From NCBI GenBank assembly GCA_963815655.1, contig CAWFHK010000001.1, forward strand, positions 434,001-498,000: DNA of 64,000 nucleotides, given 5' to 3'. The position numbers and the translations under genes were made by a program. Below the pieces are notes generated by a model. The model did no database searches. It had not been told where the DNA came from and worked only from the letters and a program-made list of their open reading frames with translations. Positions 52,185 to 61,733 of the stretch are shown piece by piece; positions within the stretch are counted from its first letter, which is position 1; the number at the start of each line of letters is the position of its first letter. Origin of the DNA: JAWOLE01 sp963815655. Lineage in GTDB: Bacteria > Acidobacteriota > Thermoanaerobaculia > UBA5066 > Gp7-AA6.

Positions 52185-53294
52185 ATGGCGCACGACGTCT
52201 TCGTCAGCTACTCGACGCGGGACAAGCCCACGGCCGACGCCGTCGTGGCGAGGCTCGAGGCGGCGCGGCTGCGCTGCTGGGTCGCCCCGCGCGACATCGT
52301 GCCGGGCATGGAGTGGGGGGAGGGGATCATCGACGGGATCAACCGCTCCCGCGTCATGGTGCTCGTCTTCTCCTCGAGCGCCAACGCCTCTCCGCAGATC
52401 CGGCGCGAGGTCGAGCGGGCGGTCAACAAGGGTCTCCCGATCATCCCGTTCCGCATCGAGGACATCCTGCCGTCGCGCTCGCTCGAGTACTTCCTCTCCT
52501 CGCCGCACTGGCTCGACGCCCTGACGCCCCCCGTCGACGCGCACATCCAGCGCCTGGCGGAAGCGGTGACGACCCTCCTGTCGCGTCTCGACGGGACGGC
52601 GACGGAGGTCGCGCCCCCCTCCCCGGTACGGCGGGGGGTCAGGAAAGTCGTGGACACGGTGCTCGGCCGGCCGCGGCGCGTCGTCTCTCCCGGACCCGTG
52701 GCCGGACTGGCCGCCGCTCCCGGCGTCCACCGCAGGCCCGGCGCGCGTCCGCCGCGGCCTCCGACCGCTCCGGTCCCGCGCGCTCTCCTCATCGTCGTCG
52801 GCGTGCTGTTCGTCATCGCGGTGTATGTCCTCGTCCTGAACCGCGGCCCCGCCGCCGCGAAACCCGCGCCGTCGCGAGTCGCGGCGCCGGCCGCGACCGG
52901 CGCGCCGGGTGCGCCGCCACCGGTTCAACCGAGCGCTCAGTCTCCCGGCGCCGGCGCCGCGCCTCCCCAGGCGGCGGCCGCCGCGCTCGAAGCGAAACCC
53001 GCCAGACAGCCGCAGCCCCCGCGCGTCTTCGCGACCTACGAATGCCGCCGCGGCGCCAAGTTCCGCATCGACCCGGACAAGGCGATGGTGACTGTGGATG
53101 GCCGCCGCATCGGGATCTCCGACGACTGGGACGACCGCGGCGGCGGCAAGGTCTGGTACTTCTCGCGCTCCGGCACCCACTACGCAAAGCTCTCTCTGAG
53201 CGGCTACCGCTCCGAACTCGTCAAGATCGTCGTCCGCGCCAGCGCCGAAGAAGAGGTCGCCGACGTCCAACTGGACCTGCGCCGCTCCAACTGA
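52185..53294 (+). CDS. TIR-domain protein with one membrane helix and a C-terminal domain
   Basis: From ATG 52185 the 369-aa protein starts AHDVFVSYSTRDKPTADAVV, a bacterial TIR/TIR_2 domain (residues 1-135) with WVAPRDIVPGMEWGEGI and a conserved Glu-containing loop. A Pro/Arg-rich region leads to one membrane helix (residues ~203-221), an Ala/Pro linker, and a C-terminal ~85-residue domain (FATYECRRGAKFRIDPDKA). Bacterial TIR domains often cleave NAD+ during antiphage defence, or act as adaptors. The membrane tether is unusual for a soluble effector. TATACT at 52166-52171 may be its -10 box. Confidence 0.86.
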   Translation: MAHDVFVSYSTRDKPTADAVVARLEAARLRCWVAPRDIVPGMEWGEGIIDGINRSRVMVLVFSSSANASPQIRREVERAVNKGLPIIPFRIEDILPSRSLEYFLSSPHWLDALTPPVDAHIQRLAEAVTTLLSRLDGTATEVAPPSPVRRGVRKVVDTVLGRPRRVVSPGPVAGLAAAPGVHRRPGARPPRPPTAPVPRALLIVVGVLFVIAVYVLVLNRGPAAAKPAPSRVAAPAATGAPGAPPPVQPSAQSPGAGAAPPQAAAAALEAKPARQPQPPRVFATYECRRGAKFRIDPDKAMVTVDGRRIGISDDWDDRGGGKVWYFSRSGTHYAKLSLSGYRSELVKIVVRASAEEEVADVQLDLRRSN

Positions 53295-53542
53295 CTCAAA
53301 GGGCCGTGTCACGATCTTCTTCAGGGCGCCGTTGCCGCTTCAAGACGTGACCCCTGGTCTGCCTCGGCTGTCGGGAGGCCCCCTTCCTGCCGGCAGTTGA
53401 GTCGGCACGGGTTCCAGGGTTCGCTGTGCTTCAACCCGCCCGACAACCGGTATATCTGCATCATTGCGGGGGTTGGCGCTCGAAACCCATAGTTCGAGCC
53501 GTTTCAAAAGGTAGGATCACTGCCTCAATCAAACAAGCCGAC

Positions 53543-56500
53543 ATGACCGGGCCGAACGCGGTGGTGACTCTCCGCAAGCTGGCCGCCAATGCGCGGCAGG
53601 CCGGGCAGCGCATCGTCATTGCCGCGTCATGGACGGCGGCGGCCCTGCTCCTCGGGGGCTCGCCTCCGGCCTCCGCGGTCTGCACTGGTTGCGCCAACGG
53701 AAGCTTCGGGCCCGCGACCGCCGTGTACTCGTCCGTCTCGCATGACGGGCTCCCGGCCGCGTTAGAGGACTTCGACGGCGACGGCCACTTGGACCTCGTC
53801 ATCCGGGGCCGCCTGAACGTCCGCCTCCGGCGAGGAACCGGAACCGGGCTGTTGGGGTCGGAGTCGGTCGTCCTGGAACCGAGCCTGGGAATCGGTGACG
53901 AAATCAGCAGCGTCTCGGTGGGCGATTTCAATGGAGATGGCCGCCTTGATCTGGCCGTCACCCATCAAGGCTACGACTCGATCACGGTGGGGGGAGTCTG
54001 GATCCTCCTCGGCAACGGCGCGGGAGGATTTGCGCCTCCGATCGAGACTCCGGGAGGTTATCCCTACGGCCTGACCGTGGCCGATTTCGACGGCGACGGA
54101 AAGCTCGACCTCGCGATGGCGGGGTGGAGTGCCGGCGGCGCCACGATTCTCTTCGGCAATGGCGACGGGACCTTTAGTTCTACGGTCTTCCTTCCGGTGG
54201 TCAATCCCGGCAGGATACTCGTCGCCGCCGATTTCGACGGGGACGGCAAGCCCGATCTCTCCGTAGGGCGCGACGCTTACATCGAGCCGGCAGGCGCCTT
54301 TGTCTTTCTTCACACCGCTCCTCGGGTCTTCGGCGCTCCGACGTTTCTTCCGGCGCCGGGCGGGACGCAGGCCGTCGCGGATTTCGACAACGACGGACGT
54401 CCGGACCTCTTCATCCAGGGCGTCATGTATCTGAACCGCGGCGTAGGGACCTTCGAGGCGCCTTTCGGGCCGAACGTCTTCCCGGTGAATGTCATCGTCC
54501 CCGGCGACTTCAACGGGGACGGCCGCGTGGATCTCGGCGGCGCAGTCGTTTATCCGGGCGACGGTCTGGGCTCGTTTGGAGAGCCGATCGTTTCCTCCGG
54601 GCTCCCCACCGGGATGAGTCTTGCGGCCGACGTGAACGAAGATGGGATCCTCGACTTGATCGGAGGCGGAGACTTCGGTGAAATCTCGGTGACGCTCGGC
54701 CGGGGGGACGGGGCCTTCGCTCTGACTCCCGGGTTCGTGCTTACCCAGGGCGCTGCGTCCATGGAGCGGGCCGAGTTCACTGGAGACGGAATCCCGGATC
54801 TGGTGATGGCCTCCAATTTCTCCGGAGTCAACATCCTCCCGGGTCTGCCCGGCGGAGGCTTCGGGCCTGTGATCAACCTGTCCTCCGCCATCGCGTACGA
54901 ACTCGTCGTCGCCGACTTCAACCACGACGGAAGGAAAGACGTCGCCGTGGTGACCACCACCGGGATCGATATCCGGCTCGGCCTTCCCGGAGGAGGTCTC
55001 GGTCCTCCGTCCTCCCTGAACGTCGGTTTCGTTTCGAGCCTCTCGACGGGCGACGTCAACGGCGACGGGCACGCCGACCTCGCGTTTGTCCAGAACCAGG
55101 CGTCCCGCTTCGTCCTTGGCAACGGAGACGGAACTTTCGGGCCCGTCATCGCGCCCTCCACGACGTTCGAGGCGGACCATCTCCACCTCGCCGACTTGAA
55201 CGGAGACGGGAAGGCGGATCTCGTCGTCTATGGCTTTCCGGGAGTCTCGACGTACATCGGCGACGGGACGGGTAACTTCACTCTCAAGACGACTCAACTC
55301 GTGTCCGTGGATCGAGTCCTTGTCGTCGACGTGAACGGCGATTCGAGACCGGACGTCATCGCCTCGCCGACCTTCCTTCCTCTGAAGGTTTTCCTCAACG
55401 ACGGCTCCGGAGGTCTGGCGCCGCCGATCGATGTGCTGCCCGCCGGTAACTTCGCGGGTCCGGCCGCCGCGGCCGATTTCAACGGTGACGGCTTGATCGA
55501 TCTCGCTCTGTGGGTGGACAGTCACGTGGCGATCCTGATCGGCGACGGCGCGGGACACTTCGTCGAGTCATCGGGATATCAGGTCTTTGGGTCTTGGCCG
55601 CTCACTGGTCCGATCCTGACGGGCGACCTCGACGGCGACGGAAGACCGGATCTCATCGGAGTTGGAGGTCAGTCGCCTTCGTCCATGCTCTGGACTCTTT
55701 ACAACACCAATTGCGTTGCGAGGCGCCTCACTCTGACAACGAATGTCGGATCGTGTGGCCCGGCCGGAACCGACTTCTCGCCGCAGCCGTCCCTGCGCGT
55801 TTCCGACGACGGAGGCAACCTCGTCTCGTGCGCCACGGGCTCGGTTTCCGCGGCGCTCGTCCCGGGAACGGGCACGCCGGGTGGCACGCTTTCGGGAACC
55901 ACGACGGTCCCGGTCGCCGCCGGGGTCGCCACCTTCACGAATCTCAAGCTCGATCTGCCGGGGAGCGGGTATCGCCTCCGTTTCACCCACACAGGGGGAA
56001 GCGCCGTGCGGAGCCGAAGCGTCACCGTGGGGCCAGCGCCCCCCTCGATCACGGTGTCCAACGCCTGCACCTTCGGAGCCGTGCGTCTGGAGACGCCCGC
56101 GGGAGCCGAAACATACCGCTGGACGATCGACGGCGTCATCGCCGGAACTCTCCCGGCCATCGCCGTCTCGGGCCTGGGCGCCGGTCCTCACGCCCTGTCT
56201 CTCTTCGTCACGCGCGACGGATGCATGACGTCAACCTCCCAGACTCTCATGGTGTCGGCGTCCCCTTCCGCGCCGGCCGCATCGAGCAACAGCCCGGTGT
56301 CCTTCGGACAGACGCTCCAGGTCACGGCGGCGATGGTGCCCGAGGCGGCCTACCAGTGGACAGGCCCGGGCGGTTTCTCCTCGACGCTGCAGAATCCGTC
56401 CATTCCTGCGGCGACGCCCGCTCATTCCGGCGTCTATCGCGTGGCGGTGCACGTCGGCGCATGTTCCTCGGCTGAGACCTCCGTGCCGGTCACCGTGCTG

Positions 56501-59500
56501 CCGGCGCCGCCCTGTTCCGGCTGCGCGGCCGCCTCGTTCGGCCCGGCGCCGAGGACCTATCCGGCGCTCGGCGCTTCCGGAATCGTCGTTGGCGATTTCA
56601 ACGGTGACGGGATCTCCGACTTTGCCGTGGGCGGCGTCCGCGTGTTTCCGGGCACAGGCAACGGAGACTTCGGCGCGCCGACAACGACCCTCGGAGCGAC
56701 ATTCGCCGACGTGATCCATGCGGCGGATTTCGACCGGGATGGGGCGCTCGATATCGTCTATTTTCAGTACGCATCGAGCATGTTCACCGTGCAACTGGGG
56801 CACGGCGACGGTTCCTTCGAGCCTCCGGTCTCTTACTCGATCGGGGCGGGATCGCTGTTTGATCTGGCCATCGGCGACTTCAACGAGGACGGGTGGCTGG
56901 ATGTGGCAGCCGCGGCCAGGGACACAAACAGGGTCTTGATCTTTCTGGGTACGGGAACAGGCAGCCTGGCCGCTCCAACGACGATCCCACTCGCCGGCTA
57001 TCCGACTTCCATCGTCACCGGAGTCCTTCGTCCCGGCGTCCACAAAGACCTCATCGTCAGCCTCGGCGGCCCCAACTCCGTCGCGGTCCTCCTCGGCGCC
57101 GGGAACGGGACTTTCGCGCCGGCGCCGTCGGTGGTGCTCTCCGACTTTCCGAGCCTCCTCGCGATTGGTGATTTGGACGGAGACGGCGTGCAGGACCTTG
57201 CCGTCGCGGAAGGGGGGCTCGTATCCGTGCCAGAGCTCCTTCTCTACCATGGAAACTCCGACGGGACGTTCTCGCTCCAGCGGACGCTTCCCATGAGCTC
57301 CGCCAACCGGCTGCGAATCGCCGACCTCGACGGCGACGGCCATGCCGACGTCGTGTTCTTCGGATGGGCCGGCTTGAACGTGCTGTCGGGAAAGGGAGGA
57401 TGGGAGTTCAACCCGGTGCGAGCCTTCGGCACGAGCGACTACTCGCACGACTTCGACCTTGCGGATTTCGACGGCGACGGTCTCCTGGACGCGGCAGTGT
57501 CGAGCACGGGGAGCGACGAGGCCTTTGTTGCCGTCCTGCGAGGCGCGCCCCGGGGATTCGAGGTGGCGCCGACCGCGCCCGGGTATCCGCAGGGGAGCGG
57601 CGCGGTCAAGGGCGACTTCAACGGCGACGGACTGCCCGACCTGGCGTTCCTCAATTCCACCGACTCCCAGTCGGAGCCTGTCTCGATTCTCTTCAACGAC
57701 GGGCTCGGCGGCTTCCTGCCTCCTGTCTTCCTGCCGGGCACGGAAGGGGCCCATGTCGCCGCGGTGGATTACCTCGACGGCGACAGTCGCGCGGATCTCG
57801 TCCTGCCTCACGCCGGCGACATCCTCGTCTACCACGGGGCCGCCTCCGGGCCGCCGGTTCTTTATCAGACGATTCCCGGCGTCGCCGCAGTCAGCTTGGC
57901 CATCGCGGACTTCAACAGCGATTCGAGACGCGACCTCGCCGTCGCGACGTCGGCGGGCGTCCTCTTACTGCCCGGGAACGGCGCCGGCGGGTTCGGAGGC
58001 GGAAATCCGGTCATCACTCTGTCGAACATCAGCTCTCTGCAGGTCGGAGACTTCAACGGCGATGGGAAGCCGGACCTCTTGCTGATCCAGAGCTTCTTCT
58101 CACAGGAATTCGTTGCGATCGGAAAAGGGGACGGAACGTTCCTCCCGCCAACGAATGTCTCCCTTCCCGCGACGGTTTCCATCGTCGCGGGGGACGTCAA
58201 CGGGGACGGCCAGGACGATCTCGTCGGCGCAACGCCCCCGAGCGGGATCGTCGTGGCGCTTTCCAACGGAGCCGGTTTTGATCCCCCGGTCACGGTCGCC
58301 TCGCCGAGCATCCATTACCAATCCAGGATCGCGATTGCCGATTTGAATGGCGACGGTCACGCGGATCTCATCGTGAGCCGGGAAGAAAAGGATCTCGTCA
58401 CCATTTACCTTGCGGACGGGACCGGCGCATTCCTGCCCGGAAAGAGTTACCTGGTTGGGAGATACGCGCGGGATCTGGTCGTCGGGGACTTCGACGCCGA
58501 CGGGAGATCCGAGATCATCGTCTTCAACTTCTACGACGGCAACTTCTCGATCCTCCACAACACCCGCTGCGTCCCGCGGCGGCTCGGTCTCGTGGCCCCG
58601 GTTCTGACCTGCACGCCCCCGGCGTTGCCGCTCGCCCCGCAGCCGGTCGTGCAGATCCAGGACGATGGCGGCAACGTGGTGTCGTGCGCGGAGGGGCAGG
58701 TTACCGCCTCGATCGCCGCCGGGACCGGAATGCCGGGAGCGGTCCTCGGCGGAACGAAGACGGTCGCCGTCGTCAACGGCTCGGCGACGTTCTCGAACCT
58801 TTCGATCGACACGGCGGGCGCGGCGTATCGGCTTGAGTTCCATCACGCCGTGGCCTCGGTGACGGGTACAGCCCCGTTCTCCGTCGGCACTCCTCCGGCC
58901 CCGCCGGTAGCGGGAAACGGCGGCCCCGTCTGCGTGGGCGGCACCCTTTCACTGACGGCGTCGCTCGTTCCGGGCGCGATCTATCGATGGACCGGACCCA
59001 ACGGCTTCGCGTCCCGCCATCGGAATCCGGTGATTTCCAACGTGACGGCCCTCGCGGCCGGGACCTACAGCGTGACCGTGACAGTGAGCGGCTGCACGTC
59101 CGACGCCGCGACGACCTTGGCGACGGTCAACGCGACGCCGGCCCCGGCGGCCTCCAACAACGGGCCGATCTGCGCCGGGCAGACGCTGCAGTTGAGCGCG
59201 TCGACGGTTGCGGGGGCGACCTACGCCTGGACGGGTCCGAACGGGTTTGCGTCCACCGAACAGAACCCGCAGATCCTCTCGGCGCCGACCTCGGCGGCGG
59301 GCCAGTACCGCGTCACGGCGACAGCCAATGGGTGCGCCTCGCCCTTCGCGGCGACGAACGTGACCGTTCGGTCATTGCCGTCGGCGACGGTCACGGCGCC
59401 GTCCTCGCTCTCTCCGCACTCCCCCGGAACTGCCTCGGTGCCATCCGCGGGCTTTGGGTCTGCCTATGCCTGGACGATCACGAACGGCACGATCACGGCA

Positions 59501-60448
59501 GGGCAGGGAACCCTCTCCATCGCGTTCTCGGCGGGAGCCTTCGGTCCGGTGGAGCTCGCGGTCACGGTTCAGAACGGCTTTGGCTGCATGGCGAAGGGGT
59601 CCGCGACAATCCCTGTGGTGCAGCCCAACCGTGTGTTCGCGTCGGCGCGGACGGGCAACGATCTGAACAATTGCGGGTCGGTGCTGACGCCGTGCCAGAC
59701 GCTGGCGGGAGCGGCGGCGGAGGTGGCGGCGGGGGGAGAGGTGATCGTCCTGGACTCGGGGGGGTACGGTCCGGTGACGGTCACGCGGGCGGTGACGATC
59801 GAGGCGCCGGCGGGAGCGACCGCGTTCATTCATCCTCCGTCCGGGGACGCGGTGACGATCAACGCGGGGTCGTCGGACACGGTGGTGCTGCGAGGCCTGA
59901 CGTTGAACGGGGGAGCGTCGAACGGGATCGCGGCCAACATGGTCGGGGCGCTGCATGTGGAGAACTGCGTGATCAGCGGGTTTGCGACCGGGCTGGCGAT
60001 GACCGGTGCGGGGCAGATCTTCGTGAAGGACACGGTCGTGCGGGGCAACTCGGTGGCCGGCGTGAGCCTGGCGGTGTCGTCGGGTGAGGCGGCGGCGTCG
60101 ATCGACCGGACGCGGTTGGAGAGCAACGGGGCGGGGCTCGTCGTCGGGAACGGGTCGAAGGCCTCGATCCGGCGCAGCGTGGCGTCGGGCAACGGGAGCG
60201 GCGTCGTGGCGGACGGCGCGGGAGCGGAGCTGGACGCCGACGCCTGCCTGGTGGCCAACAACGCCGCGGCGGGGATCGCCGCGGGCCCCTCGGGCGGGAC
60301 CGTGCGGGTCTCCCGCTCGACGGTGACGGGCAATGCGGCCGGCCTGCAGCAGTCCGGGTCGGGCGTGCTGCTTTCACGGACGGACAACACGGTCGAAGGA
60401 AACACGGCCGACACCGTGGGAACGATCGGGAGCTATTCACCAAAGTAA
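53543..60448 (+). CDS. Giant secreted FG-GAP/Ig-like/beta-helix protein (2301 aa), internally duplicated
   Basis: ATG 53543 gives a signal peptide (cleavage near PPASA, residue ~48). Two long modules follow. Each opens with a C-x-G-C motif (CTGCANGSFGP, CSGCAAASFGP) and continues with 14 FG-GAP/VCBS repeats with calcium-type DxDGDGxxD loops. Next comes NT-x-C..RRL, a bacterial Ig-like domain (SDDGGNLVSCATG, QDDGGNVVSCAEG), and PKD/Ig domains (YRWTGPNGFAS). A parallel beta-helix of about 270 residues (from ~2030, RVFASARTGNDLNNC) closes it. Fourteen repeats suggest two seven-bladed propellers per module. Probably a surface adhesin; the ligand is unknown. No strong ribosome site seen. Confidence 0.88.
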   Translation: MTGPNAVVTLRKLAANARQAGQRIVIAASWTAAALLLGGSPPASAVCTGCANGSFGPATAVYSSVSHDGLPAALEDFDGDGHLDLVIRGRLNVRLRRGTGTGLLGSESVVLEPSLGIGDEISSVSVGDFNGDGRLDLAVTHQGYDSITVGGVWILLGNGAGGFAPPIETPGGYPYGLTVADFDGDGKLDLAMAGWSAGGATILFGNGDGTFSSTVFLPVVNPGRILVAADFDGDGKPDLSVGRDAYIEPAGAFVFLHTAPRVFGAPTFLPAPGGTQAVADFDNDGRPDLFIQGVMYLNRGVGTFEAPFGPNVFPVNVIVPGDFNGDGRVDLGGAVVYPGDGLGSFGEPIVSSGLPTGMSLAADVNEDGILDLIGGGDFGEISVTLGRGDGAFALTPGFVLTQGAASMERAEFTGDGIPDLVMASNFSGVNILPGLPGGGFGPVINLSSAIAYELVVADFNHDGRKDVAVVTTTGIDIRLGLPGGGLGPPSSLNVGFVSSLSTGDVNGDGHADLAFVQNQASRFVLGNGDGTFGPVIAPSTTFEADHLHLADLNGDGKADLVVYGFPGVSTYIGDGTGNFTLKTTQLVSVDRVLVVDVNGDSRPDVIASPTFLPLKVFLNDGSGGLAPPIDVLPAGNFAGPAAAADFNGDGLIDLALWVDSHVAILIGDGAGHFVESSGYQVFGSWPLTGPILTGDLDGDGRPDLIGVGGQSPSSMLWTLYNTNCVARRLTLTTNVGSCGPAGTDFSPQPSLRVSDDGGNLVSCATGSVSAALVPGTGTPGGTLSGTTTVPVAAGVATFTNLKLDLPGSGYRLRFTHTGGSAVRSRSVTVGPAPPSITVSNACTFGAVRLETPAGAETYRWTIDGVIAGTLPAIAVSGLGAGPHALSLFVTRDGCMTSTSQTLMVSASPSAPAASSNSPVSFGQTLQVTAAMVPEAAYQWTGPGGFSSTLQNPSIPAATPAHSGVYRVAVHVGACSSAETSVPVTVLPAPPCSGCAAASFGPAPRTYPALGASGIVVGDFNGDGISDFAVGGVRVFPGTGNGDFGAPTTTLGATFADVIHAADFDRDGALDIVYFQYASSMFTVQLGHGDGSFEPPVSYSIGAGSLFDLAIGDFNEDGWLDVAAAARDTNRVLIFLGTGTGSLAAPTTIPLAGYPTSIVTGVLRPGVHKDLIVSLGGPNSVAVLLGAGNGTFAPAPSVVLSDFPSLLAIGDLDGDGVQDLAVAEGGLVSVPELLLYHGNSDGTFSLQRTLPMSSANRLRIADLDGDGHADVVFFGWAGLNVLSGKGGWEFNPVRAFGTSDYSHDFDLADFDGDGLLDAAVSSTGSDEAFVAVLRGAPRGFEVAPTAPGYPQGSGAVKGDFNGDGLPDLAFLNSTDSQSEPVSILFNDGLGGFLPPVFLPGTEGAHVAAVDYLDGDSRADLVLPHAGDILVYHGAASGPPVLYQTIPGVAAVSLAIADFNSDSRRDLAVATSAGVLLLPGNGAGGFGGGNPVITLSNISSLQVGDFNGDGKPDLLLIQSFFSQEFVAIGKGDGTFLPPTNVSLPATVSIVAGDVNGDGQDDLVGATPPSGIVVALSNGAGFDPPVTVASPSIHYQSRIAIADLNGDGHADLIVSREEKDLVTIYLADGTGAFLPGKSYLVGRYARDLVVGDFDADGRSEIIVFNFYDGNFSILHNTRCVPRRLGLVAPVLTCTPPALPLAPQPVVQIQDDGGNVVSCAEGQVTASIAAGTGMPGAVLGGTKTVAVVNGSATFSNLSIDTAGAAYRLEFHHAVASVTGTAPFSVGTPPAPPVAGNGGPVCVGGTLSLTASLVPGAIYRWTGPNGFASRHRNPVISNVTALAAGTYSVTVTVSGCTSDAATTLATVNATPAPAASNNGPICAGQTLQLSASTVAGATYAWTGPNGFASTEQNPQILSAPTSAAGQYRVTATANGCASPFAATNVTVRSLPSATVTAPSSLSPHSPGTASVPSAGFGSAYAWTITNGTITAGQGTLSIAFSAGAFGPVELAVTVQNGFGCMAKGSATIPVVQPNRVFASARTGNDLNNCGSVLTPCQTLAGAAAEVAAGGEVIVLDSGGYGPVTVTRAVTIEAPAGATAFIHPPSGDAVTINAGSSDTVVLRGLTLNGGASNGIAANMVGALHVENCVISGFATGLAMTGAGQIFVKDTVVRGNSVAGVSLAVSSGEAAASIDRTRLESNGAGLVVGNGSKASIRRSVASGNGSGVVADGAGAELDADACLVANNAAAGIAAGPSGGTVRVSRSTVTGNAAGLQQSGSGVLLSRTDNTVEGNTADTVGTIGSYSPK

Positions 60449-60470
60449 CGAGACCTTGATAGGAAACGCG

Positions 60471-61382
60471 ATGAAAGACAATCGGCTGATCTGGACGGCA
60501 TTCATGACGCTTTTCTGGTGGATCGGCATGTCGGGAGAGGCCTGGGCGCTGGCCAACCGTGTCTTCGTCTCGGCCAGGACCGGCAACGACGCCAACGCGT
60601 GCGCCAGCATCCTGACGCCGTGCCAGACGTTCGCGGGAGCGGTCCTGCAGCTCAATCCGGGTGCGGAAGCAATCGTGCTGGACTCGGGCGGGTACGGGGC
60701 GGTGACGATCACGCAGGCGGTCACGATCGAGGCGCCTCCGGGCGTCCTGGCGTTCATTCACCCCTCATCGGGCGACGGGATCACGATCAACGCCGGTGCG
60801 AGCGACACGGTGGTGCTGCGCGGCCTCGTCCTGAACGTCGGCGCCGGAAACGGCATCACGGTCAACGCGGTAGGCGTGTTGCACGTGGAGAACTGCGTGA
60901 TCAGCGGATTCGTGAACGGTCTCCAGTTTCAGGCCGGTGGCCAGCTCTTCGTCAAGGACACGATCGCGCGCAACAACGGCCTCGACGGAATCGCGATCGT
61001 CTCGTTGGCGGGCACTCCGAAGGCGTCGCTGGATCGCTGCCGCCTGGAAGGCAATGGGTCCGGTCTCGCCGTCGCGCGGGGTTCGGCGACAATCCGGGAC
61101 AGCGTGGCCTCGGGAAATCTGGTCGGGCTCGTCGCGGACAGTTCCGGCTCCTCGGTGGATCTCAACATCGAGAACTGCCTGGTGGCCAACAACACGGGGG
61201 CCAGCGGCGGGATCGTGAGCAGCCATGCGACGACGACCGTGAGGGTCTCCGACACGACGGTCACGGACAACGTGGTCGGAGTCGCCCAGTTGAGCGGCGG
61301 CGCGATGCTCTCGCGAAGCAACAACACCGTCGAAGGCAACGGGACCGACGGGACCTTCACCGGCACCTACATTCCGAAATAG
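60471..61382 (+). CDS. Secreted right-handed beta-helix protein, paralogue of the giant protein's C terminus
   Basis: The 303-aa protein has a signal peptide (residues 1-27, ending EAWA) followed by a parallel beta-helix (pectin-lyase-like fold) with short rung repeats (LHVENCVISGF, RVSDTTVTDNVVGV). It is closely similar along its length to the last ~270 residues of the preceding gene: RVFVSARTGNDAN versus RVFASARTGNDLN, and both end with NNTVEGN and a final PK. It starts 22 nt after that gene, so a tandem duplication with fusion or fission is likely. No catalytic residues recognised. Confidence 0.85.
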   Translation: MKDNRLIWTAFMTLFWWIGMSGEAWALANRVFVSARTGNDANACASILTPCQTFAGAVLQLNPGAEAIVLDSGGYGAVTITQAVTIEAPPGVLAFIHPSSGDGITINAGASDTVVLRGLVLNVGAGNGITVNAVGVLHVENCVISGFVNGLQFQAGGQLFVKDTIARNNGLDGIAIVSLAGTPKASLDRCRLEGNGSGLAVARGSATIRDSVASGNLVGLVADSSGSSVDLNIENCLVANNTGASGGIVSSHATTTVRVSDTTVTDNVVGVAQLSGGAMLSRSNNTVEGNGTDGTFTGTYIPK

Positions 61383-61733
61383 CGGAGGTGGAAGAATTTC
61401 GACGCAGTCGTGCTCCCAGGCCACCGGCCACGGCGCGACGAGAGCAGATCCTTCGCTTCCTCCTTCGCTGACGCTTCGGAGGACGGGTCGCTCAGGGGAA
61501 CAGGGAGACTGGGCTGCGTCGATACGTCCTCGGCGAGACTGCCACTAGACCAGCGAGCTGCTACCGGCACTCGCGGCGCGCGTAGTCTCCCGAAGTAACC
61601 GAGGGAGGAGGCGCGTGCCGCGGGAGCGAAGCGTTTGCGCGGGATCAGGCGGGCGGTCGAGGACGCATCCGGCCGAGCCGCCCGCCGGTGCGACCCGCAG
61701 GGCGCAGATCCCGCGCAAACGTGGAGCGACGGT
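61383..61733. other. Intergenic region between convergent genes; repeat remnants and a long hairpin
   Basis: No gene is seen. 61443-61500 carries a degenerate dispersed-repeat end (AGCAGATCCTTCGCTTCC). The stretch 61500-61620 shows nothing I can name. 61632-61721 forms a long inverted repeat, listed separately. Confidence 0.6.
61632..61721. terminator. Long nested inverted repeat between convergent genes
   Basis: CGTTTGCGCGGGATC (61632-61646) is a perfect 15-base reverse complement of 61707-61721. Inside it GGCGGGCGG (61648-61656) pairs with CCGCCCGCC (61678-61686). The beta-helix gene and the E1-beta gene converge here, so it may terminate both transcripts; no T-run is obvious, so a mobile palindrome is the alternative. 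Confidence 0.55.

Noticed and set aside
50928..53294. CBASS or Thoeris system
   Set aside because: No CD-NTase (cyclase) and no ThsA-type SIR2/SLOG partner are visible; the pair is kept only as a candidate.
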